From: Bordetella parapertussis
GTDB lineage: Bacteria; Pseudomonadota; Gammaproteobacteria; Burkholderiales; Burkholderiaceae_B
Direction: 5' to 3'
Length of the DNA stretch: 64,000 nt
NCBI GenBank assembly: GCA_945865935.1
Contig: CAMBFI010000002.1
Span: 62,001 to 126,000, forward strand
Part shown: positions 1-8,312 of the stretch, piece after piece
Position numbering within the stretch: the first letter of the stretch is position 1
Layout of the letters: every line of letters starts with the position of its first letter
Position numbers and translations under genes: made by a program
Notes under the pieces: generated by a model
The model's database searches: none
What the model was told of the DNA's origin: nothing
Seen by the model: the letters and a program-made list of their open reading frames with translations, nothing else

Positions 1-626
1 CCACAAACTACTGGCGAACACTTAAAACCGATGATGATGCCGTGTTTGATAAAGAGATTACGATCGATTGCGATGTGCTCGAGCCCCAAGTGACTTGGGG
101 CATCAGTCCTCAGCAAGTAGGTAGTATTGGCGCAACTGTGCCAAAACCTAGCCAGGCCGTCGACAAAGAGGCTAATGCGCTAGGTGAGCGGGCTCTGACT
201 TATATGAGACTTCACGCAGACGAGCCAATTCGCGGCACTCCAATAGACGTTGCTTATATTGGCTCGTGCACCAATGCGCGCCTCACCGATTTGCGTGCCG
301 CAGCGCAGATCCTAAAAGGTCGAAAGGTAAAGGCGGGGATTCAGGCTATTTGCGTACCGGGCTCTACCCCGGTTAAACACGCAGCGGAAGCTGAAGGCAT
401 TGACAAGATCTTTAAAGACGCAGGATTCGAATGGCACGAATCTGCCTGTGGTTTCTGTGGGCATATCGGTGACAATCGCTTTGCCGATTTGCGCGTCATT
501 AGTACGACCAATCGAAACTTTGAGTCGCGACAAGGTCCCAAGACACGCACGCATCTTGCCAGTCCTGCAACCGTTGCGGCGTCTGCCATCATGGGCTGTA
601 TCGCAGACGCTAGGGAGCTGAGCTAA
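1..626 (+). CDS. leuC: 3-isopropylmalate dehydratase large subunit-like protein, C-terminal part (5' end outside window)
   Basis: This is the last ~207 residues of an aconitase-family large subunit; the frame is open from base 3, so the gene starts left of the window. With LeuD it would isomerise 2- to 3-isopropylmalate (leucine synthesis) or a similar hydroxy-acid. The cluster cysteines are visible: Cys in SCTNARLTDL and the pair in ACGFCGHI, followed by the substrate-loop motif TTNRNFESRQG. The segment after the CxxC pair differs from the usual LeuC sequence (typically CSMCLAMN). It is followed after 2 nt by leuD, so the two are one transcription unit. A paralogue acting on another 2-hydroxyacid is possible. 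Confidence 0.85.
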   Translation, partial: TNYWRTLKTDDDAVFDKEITIDCDVLEPQVTWGISPQQVGSIGATVPKPSQAVDKEANALGERALTYMRLHADEPIRGTPIDVAYIGSCTNARLTDLRAAAQILKGRKVKAGIQAICVPGSTPVKHAAEAEGIDKIFKDAGFEWHESACGFCGHIGDNRFADLRVISTTNRNFESRQGPKTRTHLASPATVAASAIMGCIADARELS

Positions 627-628
627 AC

Positions 629-1246
629 ATGGAAGCACTTCAGCGTGTGTCAGGGGTGGCAGCACCCTTCATGCGTATCAATATTGATACGGATCAGATC
701 ATTCCTGCACTTTTCCTTGGAGGGACGGATGCCAAAGGTTATGGCGCACACCTCTTTCACGGTTGGCGTTTTTTAGTGGATGGAACGCCCAATCCTGAAT
801 TCATTTTGAATCAAGCGCCCTTCGATCAATCTGAGGTTTTACTCGCAGATCGAAATTTTGGTTGTGGCTCATCCCGTGAACGTGCTCCAAAAGCGCTGAG
901 GGAGTTTGGGTTTCGCGCAGTGATTGCCCCTTCGTTTGGCGGTATATTTTTTAATAACTGCTATCGCAATGGCATTGTTCCAGTCGAACTTCCGATTGAG
1001 CAAATCAAAGAACTTGTTTCAGAAGTCGAGGCGAGCTCAGGTCAAGCGCACATCACTGTTGATCTAGAGGCACTCTGTGTCAGCACAGGGAGCGGCAAGC
1101 GTTTTAGCTTTACCGCTCCACCCGCATTACGAGAAATGTTGTTGAAAGGTCTCGACGAGATCTCTCTCACACTTTCAAAATCTGAATCAATCGAACAATT
1201 CAGAACGTCTGATCGGGCGAAGCGACCCTGGGCTTACTCAGTTTGA
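629..1246 (+). CDS. leuD: 3-isopropylmalate dehydratase small subunit
   Basis: A 205-residue swivelling domain of the isopropylmalate isomerase, the usual length for LeuD. Recognised from NIDTDQIIPALFL near residue 18, GYGAHLFHGWRF, the family signature FGCGSSRERAP near residue 80, and APSFGGIFFNNCYRNG. It supplies substrate-recognition residues to the LeuC cluster-bearing subunit encoded 2 nt upstream. No leuB follows, whereas leuCDB is the common order; instead a convergent gene ends on the very next base. The C-terminal tail of about 20 residues (after SIEQFRTS) is poorly conserved with the family. The family assignment is firm; the substrate is less certain. Confidence 0.88.
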   Translation: MEALQRVSGVAAPFMRINIDTDQIIPALFLGGTDAKGYGAHLFHGWRFLVDGTPNPEFILNQAPFDQSEVLLADRNFGCGSSRERAPKALREFGFRAVIAPSFGGIFFNNCYRNGIVPVELPIEQIKELVSEVEASSGQAHITVDLEALCVSTGSGKRFSFTAPPALREMLLKGLDEISLTLSKSESIEQFRTSDRAKRPWAYSV

Positions 1247-2416
1247 CTACTTAATCAAGCGGTCACTTGCGATGCGCGCACCTTCAGCAAGTGCGCGTAA
1301 CTTTGCCCAGACCACATCGGTCGCGACACGTCCCATGCCCGCCGACGTATCAAAGCCACAATCGGTTCCTGCTAACACGCGCGTTGGATCTCCGACATCT
1401 GCGGCCACTCGCTCAAGCCGCTCAGCAATCACCTCTGGATGCTCGACAAAGTTTGTCAATACATCGATCACACCGGCGACAATTACCTGGTTGTCCTGTA
1501 AGGGTTGCTCGCGCAAGACCTTCATTTCGTGAGCGTGTCGAGCATTCGCAAAGGGCAGTACAAAACCACCCACCTTCGTCTGACGAATAACAGGCCATAT
1601 CTTGCGTAACGGCACATCGCAATCATGAGGCCCTTCATAATTTCCCCAGCACACGTGCATACGGACACGGTCTTGCGGAATGTTGCGTAACGCCACATTA
1701 ATGGCTGAAACAACACGCTCAATGAAACCTAAAAATTTTGCGTCCGACTCATCATGATAGGAAACGTGTCGTTCCAGAGCCAAGTCGGGGCAATCGATCT
1801 GCAAAATAAAGCCATTTTCAACGATCGCCTCATACTCAAGGCGCAGCGCTTCGGCCAAGGCAGCGAGATAGGCTTCTTCGGTGTCGTAATGCTCATTTTT
1901 ACAGGCCGAAGCAATGATGCCGGGTGAGGGGGCCGTCAAGAACGCCTCAGTAAATGTCTTTTCTTTTCGTGCATTGAGCGTGCTGCGAAAATCTCGCGCC
2001 TCAGACGCTGCCAAATCAGGATCGATATAGCGAACCTCACCGGTTACGCGCGGAGGCAAGAAATTGCTGACGGCGACCTTTCCGCCAGACTGCTGTTCCA
2101 GCATTTTTTTAAATTCTGGATAGCGTTCAACATCACCGCGCGAAAAGCGTTTCCACGTGCCACCAAAGCCTGACATGCGACGTTGCACATACAAAAAGAA
2201 TCCTTCCCTCTGCTGCTCGCCATTGTTGCCAACGTCGATACCATTCGCGAGCTGAAGATCCACGGCAGTTTGCATGGCTTGATGGCCAAGCGACTCAAGT
2301 GCAACCGGGTCTACCGCAGCGCCATTGGCGCGATCCGCATACATCTGTACCAGCTCAAGCGGGCGCGGAAGACTACCCGTATGGGTTGTGAGAATTCTTT
2401 TTTTGCTATGTTGCAT
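1247..2416 (-). CDS. Cobalamin-independent methionine synthase II family protein (MetE C-terminal-like)
   Basis: A 389-residue TIM-barrel protein of the MetE C-terminal/UROD-like superfamily. It starts with TTHTGSLPRP, the phosphate-gripping N-terminal motif of the group. It carries the Zn-site pattern His-x-Cys in HVCWGN (near residue 255) and a late Cys in GTDCGFDTS (near residue 353). It has only the catalytic barrel and lacks the MetE N-terminal half, so it resembles stand-alone MetE-like or epoxyalkane:CoM-transferase-like proteins rather than true MetE. It probably transfers a methyl or alkyl group to a thiol; the acceptor is unknown. Its stop abuts the leuD stop. A true metH lies at the right end of the window, so this need not be the cell's methionine synthase. 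Confidence 0.75.
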   Translation of the reverse strand: MQHSKKRILTTHTGSLPRPLELVQMYADRANGAAVDPVALESLGHQAMQTAVDLQLANGIDVGNNGEQQREGFFLYVQRRMSGFGGTWKRFSRGDVERYPEFKKMLEQQSGGKVAVSNFLPPRVTGEVRYIDPDLAASEARDFRSTLNARKEKTFTEAFLTAPSPGIIASACKNEHYDTEEAYLAALAEALRLEYEAIVENGFILQIDCPDLALERHVSYHDESDAKFLGFIERVVSAINVALRNIPQDRVRMHVCWGNYEGPHDCDVPLRKIWPVIRQTKVGGFVLPFANARHAHEMKVLREQPLQDNQVIVAGVIDVLTNFVEHPEVIAERLERVAADVGDPTRVLAGTDCGFDTSAGMGRVATDVVWAKLRALAEGARIASDRLIK

Positions 2417-2496
2417 GATGTGATTGGAGCTTGATGTTGTGATCGTTAACTACTTTACCTCAGTATGCCATTTAGCCAACAAGTCATTTTCGCCTC

Positions 2497-2548
2497 GCCG
2501 TCCGAGACGGCATCGAGTACAAATGCAGTCTCGGTGAGGGGGAGACTG
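2497..2548. repeat. Two adjacent short inverted repeats upstream of the SYLF gene
   Basis: In the 204-base gap between two divergent genes, GCCGTC (2497-2502) pairs with GACGGC (2506-2511) across a 3-nt loop. CAGTCTC (2526-2532) pairs with GAGACTG (2542-2548) across 9 nt. Neither is followed by a T-run, so they are not typical terminators. They may be leader hairpins or operator half-sites; there is nothing else to decide. Confidence 0.35.
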
Positions 2549-2620
2549 ATAGGCCGAGCGTTTACACACCCAAACTTATACTAATATCTAAGAATTCCAG
2601 TGTCAAAGTTGAGGGATCAC

Positions 2621-3190
2621 ATGTTTTTCGCACCACGCCGCTTCCAATCATTTAGGTTTTTTCTGAGCACCGTCATGACCGCCTTGCTTGTTTGTGTTGC
2701 AAACACAGCCTACGCGGAGTCACGCGAGGCACTTGAGCGCGACTCAAAAAATGCCTTGAATAATCTACTCGCTCAAAATCAAATCGCTAAAGATTTACAT
2801 GCGCGGGCTGCTGCAGTACTCGTTTTCCCTAGCGTCAAAAAGGCTGGCCTGATGGTTGGAGCCCAATATGGCGAGGGTGTTCTCTGGCGTGATGGCAAAG
2901 CTACTGCCTACTACAACACCGGCGGGGCTTCGTTTGGTTTTCAAGCGGGCGTGCAGGAATATGGCTATGCCATGTTTTTTATGAAGGACAATGCTCTAAA
3001 TGCGCTGAATGTCACGCAGGGATTCGAGGTCGGAGTTGGTCCTAGTGTGGTTGTGATCGATCAGGGAGTGGGCGTCTCACACACGACAACAACTATGCAA
3101 AACGATATCTACGCTTTTGTCTTTAGCCAGAAGGGGCTGATGGCTGGTGTCGGCATTCAGGGCAATAAGATCACGCGTATCAATAAATAG
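2621..3190 (+). CDS. SYLF-domain (YSC84/Las17-binding-like) lipid-associated exported protein
   Basis: 189 residues. An N-terminal signal sequence (hydrophobic stretch ending TAYA-ES, near residue 32) precedes a SYLF domain. Typical features are ARAAAVLVFPSVKKAGLMVG, the glycine-rich ASFGFQAGVQEYGYAMFF, VGVGPSVVVID and a C-terminal GLMAGVGIQGNKI. SYLF proteins bind phosphoinositides in eukaryotes; bacterial members are periplasmic or envelope proteins of poorly known role. I place the start at ATG 2621 because GAGGG lies 5 nt upstream; a GTG at 2600 in the same frame lacks such a site. The radical-SAM gene begins 10 nt after the stop, so they are probably co-transcribed. Confidence 0.82.
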   Translation: MFFAPRRFQSFRFFLSTVMTALLVCVANTAYAESREALERDSKNALNNLLAQNQIAKDLHARAAAVLVFPSVKKAGLMVGAQYGEGVLWRDGKATAYYNTGGASFGFQAGVQEYGYAMFFMKDNALNALNVTQGFEVGVGPSVVVIDQGVGVSHTTTTMQNDIYAFVFSQKGLMAGVGIQGNKITRINK

Positions 3191-3200
3191 TTGTCTATCC

Positions 3201-4454
3201 ATGTCGGCACCTGAGCTAAGACTTCCACCACTGCCCGACGGCAGACATTATCGCTTTCATGCGATGGTCAAGCCCTCGGGGGCAGAATGCAATATCGACT
3301 GCGACTATTGCTTCTATCTGCACAAGACGGATTTGCTCGAGCATCCTGCCCATGCCCGCATGAACGAGACGTCGCTGGAGCAACACATCCGGCAATACAT
3401 TGAGAGCCAAACGGGTGAACAAGTTGTTTTCTCATGGCAGGGTGGTGAGCCCACACTGATGGGGTTAGATTTCTTTCTCCGGGTCGTTACATTACAAAAA
3501 AAGTATGCGAAGCCGGGTCAGCGTATCGAAAATGATTTGCAAACAAATGGTATCGCTCTTGACGACACGTGGGTCAAATTTCTAAAAGAGCATCATTTTC
3601 ATGTTGGCCTTTCAATCGATGGGCCTCGTGAGCTTCACGACACCTATCGCAAAACACGCAACGGAAAATCTACCTTTGATTTTGTGATGGCAGCCGCCCA
3701 AAAGCTTGCCCAGGCCGAAGTACCGTTCGCTGCACTGTGTGTCGTCAACCGTGCCAATGCCAAACACCCCAAAGAGGTTTACCGATTTTTGGTCGACGCG
3801 CTAGGCACTTGGCGCATACAGTTCAATCCTGCTGTCGAACCAACCACTTTTAAGCACAACGCGCCGGGCAAGCTCGATAGATCTAATGCTCCGCTACAAG
3901 ATAGCGCTCGCGCAAAGCCCGGCCACCCGTTGTCAATTGTCACGGATTGGTCTGTTGATCCAGATGACTATGGAACATTTCTATCGGGCGTATGGGACGA
4001 ATGGCTCGCAACAGATTTTGGACGAATTCACGTCAATCTGTTTGAGACCGCCATTGCACAAGCGGCGGGCATGCCGGCACAAACCTGTACTCAGGCGGAA
4101 TTTTGCGGAAAAGGGCTTGCAGTGGAACATGACGGCGAAGTGTATTCCTGTGACCACTTTGTTTACCCAGCGTATCGATTGGGAAATATTCACACCACTC
4201 ACCTCGGCGATCTTGCTTTTTCAACTGAGCAGAAAACTTTTGGGATGAACAAGCGTGACACCTTGCCAAAGCAGTGCTTTGACTGCGATTTTCTCAAACT
4301 CTGCTGGGGCGAATGCCCTAAGAATCGACTGATTAAAGCGCGTGATGGTGAGCCTGGCCTTAATTATTTGTGCTCGGGGCTCTTTCATTTCTATCAGCAC
4401 ATTGGCCCAGATGTCATTCGTATACTGAAACAATTGGGGCACTTGCCTCGCTGA
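3201..4454 (+). CDS. Anaerobic sulfatase-maturating enzyme-like radical SAM/SPASM protein
   Basis: 417 residues. The radical-SAM cluster motif CX3CX2C is at Cys30, Cys34 and Cys37 (AECNIDCDYCFYL), followed by FSWQGGEPTLMGLDFF (SAM-binding GGEP). A C-terminal SPASM region has clustered cysteines: CTQAEFCGKGLAV, YSCDHFVYP, and CFDCDFLKLCWGECPKNR. This layout is that of anSME, which oxidises a Cys or Ser of a sulfatase to formylglycine using SAM and auxiliary [4Fe-4S] clusters. ATG 3201 gives MSAPELRLPP; a GTG 54 nt upstream would overlap the SYLF gene. No sulfatase is encoded in the window, so its target is elsewhere or different. It lies between two exported proteins. Confidence 0.85.
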   Translation: MSAPELRLPPLPDGRHYRFHAMVKPSGAECNIDCDYCFYLHKTDLLEHPAHARMNETSLEQHIRQYIESQTGEQVVFSWQGGEPTLMGLDFFLRVVTLQKKYAKPGQRIENDLQTNGIALDDTWVKFLKEHHFHVGLSIDGPRELHDTYRKTRNGKSTFDFVMAAAQKLAQAEVPFAALCVVNRANAKHPKEVYRFLVDALGTWRIQFNPAVEPTTFKHNAPGKLDRSNAPLQDSARAKPGHPLSIVTDWSVDPDDYGTFLSGVWDEWLATDFGRIHVNLFETAIAQAAGMPAQTCTQAEFCGKGLAVEHDGEVYSCDHFVYPAYRLGNIHTTHLGDLAFSTEQKTFGMNKRDTLPKQCFDCDFLKLCWGECPKNRLIKARDGEPGLNYLCSGLFHFYQHIGPDVIRILKQLGHLPR

Positions 4455-4492
4455 CACTCTGCCGACCGAAATTACGAAAGCGTGGAACTCAT

Positions 4493-5323
4493 ATGCTCAA
4501 GCTTGAACACCTCGCTGCAATCGGAATCTCGTTGACTATGAGTGCAATCGCGCATAGCCAAAGTGATCAGCCGACAAGTCTTCATCTATTTATGCCTAAT
4601 ACTCCCGCCAAAGGCGTAGTGATTGCCTTGCACGGGTGCGGCGGCCTGCTATCTAGCGCTAAATCAAAAGCCTCGGAACTCTCTGCTCGACATGCGGGTA
4701 TGGCCAAACTAATCACCGAAGCGGGCTGGATCGCCGTGTTTCCCGATAGCTTCTCCCCGCGTGGGCGACGAGAAATCTGTACCCAAAAATTTTCCGAACG
4801 CACAATCAATAGCGGGCACCGTAAGCTTGATGCGCTCAACACTGCAAAATGGGTGCATGACCAAAATTGGACAAGTGAACAGTCGACCCAGCCTCTGAAG
4901 ACGGTTCTTCTTGGCTGGTCGCATGGGGGCTCAGCAGTCCTACAGAGCATTGAAACTACGCAACGGGGCGATCCGGCGCGCGGGCTCATTGATCAAGCGG
5001 TCGCTTTTTATCCGGGATGCTCCGCGCAACTCAAGCGTGACTACCGAACGAACATTCCACTCACACTTTTCTTAGCGGGCAAGGATGACTGGACTGCTCC
5101 ACAACCTTGCGTCGAGCTAGGGAAAAAAATTGGCGCGACGGTCTGGGTATACGATGAGGCCTATCATGGGTTTGACAGCCCGATTGGAAAGGTTCAATTC
5201 CGACCGGAGATCCCCAATGGGGTGACGCCCGGCCGCGGCGTTCACTCAGGACCCGATCCGGGGTCGCGTGAGGACGCATACAAGAAGCTGCGAGCGCTAC
5301 TGCGTACTCTGGATGCGAAATAG
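4493..5323 (+). CDS. Exported alpha/beta-hydrolase (dienelactone-hydrolase-like / peptidase S9-like)
   Basis: 276 residues with a short signal sequence (cleavage near AHS-QS, residue 22). The fold motifs are clear: oxyanion-side ALHGCGG (residues 46-51), nucleophile elbow GWSHGG with Ser143, acid in AGKDDW (Asp198/199), and His225 in AYHGFDSP. The substrate is not predictable; such periplasmic hydrolases act on esters or lactones. The start at ATG 4493 is preferred over an upstream in-frame codon that would lie inside the radical-SAM gene; the signal peptide begins directly there. It lies 38 nt downstream of the maturase and probably in the same transcript, converging on the thioesterase gene. 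Confidence 0.75.
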   Translation: MLKLEHLAAIGISLTMSAIAHSQSDQPTSLHLFMPNTPAKGVVIALHGCGGLLSSAKSKASELSARHAGMAKLITEAGWIAVFPDSFSPRGRREICTQKFSERTINSGHRKLDALNTAKWVHDQNWTSEQSTQPLKTVLLGWSHGGSAVLQSIETTQRGDPARGLIDQAVAFYPGCSAQLKRDYRTNIPLTLFLAGKDDWTAPQPCVELGKKIGATVWVYDEAYHGFDSPIGKVQFRPEIPNGVTPGRGVHSGPDPGSREDAYKKLRALLRTLDAK

Positions 5324-5339
5324 AGATAGCGTTCTAGTT

Positions 5340-5762
5340 CTATTTTTTGCGCAAGATCTTCATGATTCCTTGGCCGTACATGATCTGCTTATCATTGACC
5401 GTGAGCGCTCCACGCAGAAAGATAAGTGATGAGGTCTTTCGCGCAACCTCCCCGCGCGCGACGATAAAGTCTCCAGCAACACTCGGCGCAACAAAATGCG
5501 TATCTAAGTGAATGGTTGTACAAGGCTGCTGTTCATTTGCAGCCCAGGCCACCAAGCTAATGGCTTGATCTAACAAGGTGACAAGCATGCCTCCGTGCAC
5601 AACACCCACGCCGTTTTCGTGCCTCGGCTCCACAAGCAGGCCGTACTCCCAACCTTCATTGAGACGTCTAGACCAAAGTGGACCGACCTCTGCGAAGAAT
5701 CCTTTACTTTTGAGCGTTTTCCATCCCTGCTCAGCTGGGTCGAATGTATTCAATGCGGACAT
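5340..5762 (-). CDS. PaaI-type hotdog acyl-CoA thioesterase
   Basis: 140 residues, one hotdog domain. It carries the PaaI-family signature HENGVGVVHGGMLVTLLDQAI (about residues 47-67) with the HGG loop and the catalytic Asp region, followed by TIHLDTHFVAPSV. It hydrolyses acyl-CoA or aryl-CoA, typically rescuing CoA from dead-end intermediates. ATG 5762 is chosen because AAGGA stands 5 nt upstream and longer versions would overlap the IclR gene by ~100 nt. It starts 8 nt after the IclR stop, so the regulator and thioesterase form an operon divergent from a CoA-ligase pathway, which suggests a housekeeping role for that pathway. Confidence 0.85.
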   Translation of the reverse strand: MSALNTFDPAEQGWKTLKSKGFFAEVGPLWSRRLNEGWEYGLLVEPRHENGVGVVHGGMLVTLLDQAISLVAWAANEQQPCTTIHLDTHFVAPSVAGDFIVARGEVARKTSSLIFLRGALTVNDKQIMYGQGIMKILRKK

Positions 5763-5770
5763 GATTTTCC

Positions 5771-6589
5771 TTATTCGGGTATTGAGCGCATCAGTAAACG
5801 CGCCTCGCGTTGCATCGCAGTGATTAACTTTAATTGCTGGGGCTTCGTCAGTTGATCGGCGAGGCTCGCGCACACAATCGTATGCGTGATGCGCTGCACA
5901 TCATCAAGCACCGGGACAGCGGCAATATTTAATCCTGCGATATAGGTATTTCGGTCAATGCTGTGGTGATGTTTTCTTGCGAAGGCCACTTCTTTGTACC
6001 AAGCCTCGAAGTCCAATGGCTTATCCCATCGCAGTTTCTGATAGCGGCGCTTAAGCTCCGGCATAGGCTGTCCGCCGAATGCTGCAACGAGCCTCCCCGT
6101 TGCGCTTAACAGTGCTGGGAACACGCTTCCAACATCCACATGCAGTCTAAACGGTAAATTTGACCTGGAGAGCGCTACCACCACCATCTGCTCTTGATCC
6201 GTGACATCGACACCTATCGCCGTCACCCCCCACGCTGAAGAAAGACGATCGAGGCCTGCCTGCACGGTTGATGGAAACGCGTTTGCCTCCCGAGCACTCC
6301 GTGCAAGGGTAAGCATGCCCATGCCCAGACGATACCTTTTTGTCTCGCTATCAACAGCGATGAGTCTTTCTTCAACTAGGGTGCGCAAGATGTGCAGGCA
6401 AGTGCTCGGGATCAAGTCAAGCGCCTGCGCAATGGCGTTAACACCCATCGGCTCTTTGGCTTTACCGAGCAAGCGCAAAATCGCGATCGCACGCGATACG
6501 GCAGGCACGGCCCTTGTACGCACGGCTGGCTTTACTTGTTTTGTCGGGGTGGGAAGCTTTGTCGTTAATGTAACCATGGCAACCATCAT
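5771..6589 (-). CDS. IclR-family transcriptional regulator
   Basis: 272 residues. An N-terminal winged helix (about residues 30-90) includes SRAIAILRLLGKAKEPMGVNAIA and STCLHILRTLVEERLI. It is followed by the IclR effector domain (GRLVAAFGG, RNTYIAGLNIAAVPVLD). Such regulators respond to small organic acids and usually act on divergent or nearby catabolic genes. Several in-frame starts exist (TTG 6595, ATG 6589, ATG 6586, ATG 6577); ATG 6589 is a working choice. The gene faces away from the acyl-CoA synthetase operon across a ~100-bp region holding a promoter and inverted repeats, so autoregulation plus control of 6696-11750 is the natural inference. Confidence 0.88.
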   Translation of the reverse strand: MMVAMVTLTTKLPTPTKQVKPAVRTRAVPAVSRAIAILRLLGKAKEPMGVNAIAQALDLIPSTCLHILRTLVEERLIAVDSETKRYRLGMGMLTLARSAREANAFPSTVQAGLDRLSSAWGVTAIGVDVTDQEQMVVVALSRSNLPFRLHVDVGSVFPALLSATGRLVAAFGGQPMPELKRRYQKLRWDKPLDFEAWYKEVAFARKHHHSIDRNTYIAGLNIAAVPVLDDVQRITHTIVCASLADQLTKPQQLKLITAMQREARLLMRSIPE

Positions 6590-6591
6590 AA

Positions 6592-6613
6592 ACAATCTAT
6601 TGTACTAATACAA
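6592..6613. promoter_or_regulatory. Candidate IclR operator (overlapping inverted repeats)
   Basis: Two overlapping dyads: ACAAT-ct-ATTGT (6592-6603) and TTGTA-ctaa-TACAA (6600-6613). They sit between the regulator start and the -35 of the divergent promoter at 6627. The position and symmetry suit a regulator site; assignment to the IclR protein is inferred only from adjacency. Confidence 0.45.
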
Positions 6614-6626
6614 CAAATATTCTTAT

Positions 6627-6655
6627 TTGACAATAGCAAGGTGTGTCGCTACATT
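6627..6655 (+). promoter_or_regulatory. Sigma-70-type promoter of the acyl-CoA synthetase operon
   Basis: A perfect -35 TTGACA (6627-6632), a 17-nt spacer and TACATT (6650-6655; 4 of 6 to consensus). Transcription would begin near 6662, giving a ~34-nt leader before ATG 6696. The TTG within the -35 is therefore not a translation start. Confidence 0.65.
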
Positions 6656-6695
6656 GAGCAACACTCAGTGCACCTCTACACATTCGACCAATAAT

Positions 6696-8261
6696 ATGAC
6701 TCGCCTCACTGAATACTCCTCTTACGCTGATGCGCAAACGTTTTTTTCTTCGGAAAAACTATGGGAGCTTTTTGAAGGGGACAGGCACCGACTAAACATC
6801 GCTTACGAATGCGTTGATCGCCACGCGGCATCAAAACAGACCGCTGTCATTGTCATAAGAGCAGATGGCGCAGACGAAGTGATCTCCTACCAGGAACTTT
6901 CGCAACGGTCCGCGCAGGTCGCGCATTTTCTGCAAGCGCGTGGCGTTCAGCCGGGTGACCGAGTCGCTGTCATGCTCGAGCCTTCTCTTGCCTTTTATGC
7001 TTCGATCTTTGGCATCATCAAAGCTGGGGCGATCGCTGTCCCTCTGTTTACACTATTTGGGCCAGATGGCTTGCGGCTCCGCCTCCAAGACTGTTCTCCA
7101 GCCTTGCTCATTACCAACTCAGAAAAAATCGACATCGTTGATACCTCGATGCGTCCACACTCTGTCTTGGCGGACGCTGCATTTATCGCAAGTCTCGATC
7201 AATACCCTACGTCGTTTGCTGCCAATACACTCGCCGAGGACTACGCAATCTTTCAATACACCTCGGGGACGACGCGTGAACTCCCTGAGGCGGTTCGACA
7301 CAAGCATCGATCCATCGTGACACTGATGGTTGCAGCACTATACGGCACAGGACTTCGACCTGGCGATCGCTATATGTGCCCCTCTTCACCGGCATGGGGT
7401 CACGGCCTCTGGCATGGGACACTTGCTCCCATGGCACTTGGATTGACGATAGGCGCTTTTGCCGGGAAATTTGATGCCGGTACTCTGCTTCGCGGACTAC
7501 AAGATCATCAGTTCACCAATATTTCAGCCGCTGCGACACACTATCGCATGATGAAAAATTCAGACGTCGCGCAACAGTATCGCTACGCGTTAAACAAAAT
7601 GTCTTTTACGGGCGAACCCATTGATAGTGCGACCGAAGATTTCATTGAGCAAACATTTGGTCTGCAGGTGTGCAGCATGTACGGCACTACCGAGATCGGC
7701 GTCATCTTGGTCAGCTATCCAGGTGCCGAGGACTTTTCTGTCAAACACGGCTCACTCGGCAAAGCCATTCCGGGCGCTCAAGTACAAGTGCAAGACGCCC
7801 AGGGCAAGCCCTGCCAACCAGGGGTCACCGGTGATCTCATGGTGTGGCGTAAGGGCCAGTGGCTTGCGACAAAGGATCTTGCGCGCACGGATGCCGATGG
7901 GTATTTCTATCATGGCGGGCGCGCCGACGATGTCATCATTTCTGCAGGTTGGACAATGAGCGCGGTCGAAATTGAAGACGCCATACTCAAACACCCCGAT
8001 GTAAAGGAAGCGGCTGCAATCGGCGTGCCCGACTCTCTGCGCGGTCAGGCTGTCAAAGCATTTGTCGTTTCGTCACGTAAGGGTGACGATCTTTTTGTGA
8101 AAGAGATTCAAGACCTCGTGCGTGCCGGTTTAAGTCAACATGAATATCCACGGCAGATTGAATTCACGGCTGAATTACCTAAGACACCAGCAGGAAAGGT
8201 GCATCGCAAGAAACTACGAGAGGCCCATGCAGCGCAGACTGCCCTCGCCGCTGCGCCCTAG
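6696..8261 (+). CDS. AMP-forming acyl-CoA synthetase (medium-chain/aryl type)
   Basis: 521 residues of the ANL adenylate-forming superfamily. It makes acyl-CoA from a carboxylic acid, ATP and CoA. The P-loop appears as YTSGTTRELPEAV, a variant lacking the usual glycine and lysine after SGTT. The other motifs are normal: MYGTTEIG, DLARTDADGYFYHGGRADDVI (hinge with the aspartate of A8), and the catalytic lysine in PKTPAGKVHRKK near the C-terminus. The sequence resembles the ACSM/benzoate-CoA-ligase side of the family. It is the first gene after the promoter at 6627 and precedes a hotdog hydratase and a CoA-transferase, so it probably activates the imported substrate of this operon. Confidence 0.87.
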   Translation: MTRLTEYSSYADAQTFFSSEKLWELFEGDRHRLNIAYECVDRHAASKQTAVIVIRADGADEVISYQELSQRSAQVAHFLQARGVQPGDRVAVMLEPSLAFYASIFGIIKAGAIAVPLFTLFGPDGLRLRLQDCSPALLITNSEKIDIVDTSMRPHSVLADAAFIASLDQYPTSFAANTLAEDYAIFQYTSGTTRELPEAVRHKHRSIVTLMVAALYGTGLRPGDRYMCPSSPAWGHGLWHGTLAPMALGLTIGAFAGKFDAGTLLRGLQDHQFTNISAAATHYRMMKNSDVAQQYRYALNKMSFTGEPIDSATEDFIEQTFGLQVCSMYGTTEIGVILVSYPGAEDFSVKHGSLGKAIPGAQVQVQDAQGKPCQPGVTGDLMVWRKGQWLATKDLARTDADGYFYHGGRADDVIISAGWTMSAVEIEDAILKHPDVKEAAAIGVPDSLRGQAVKAFVVSSRKGDDLFVKEIQDLVRAGLSQHEYPRQIEFTAELPKTPAGKVHRKKLREAHAAQTALAAAP

Positions 8262-8312
8262 ATCCTCTCTTTACTCTACCTAATTATCTATTTTTTGAAT
8301 CTGGAGATATAC

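Noticed and set aside
42-44. GTG at 42 as start of the first gene
   Set aside because: The frame is open to base 3 and the upstream residues (NYWRTLKTDDDAVFDK) match LeuC, so the gene is truncated by the window edge rather than starting there.
6627-6629. TTG 6627 as start of acyl-CoA synthetase
   Set aside because: These bases are the -35 element of a good promoter; ATG 6696 begins the family-like N-terminus.
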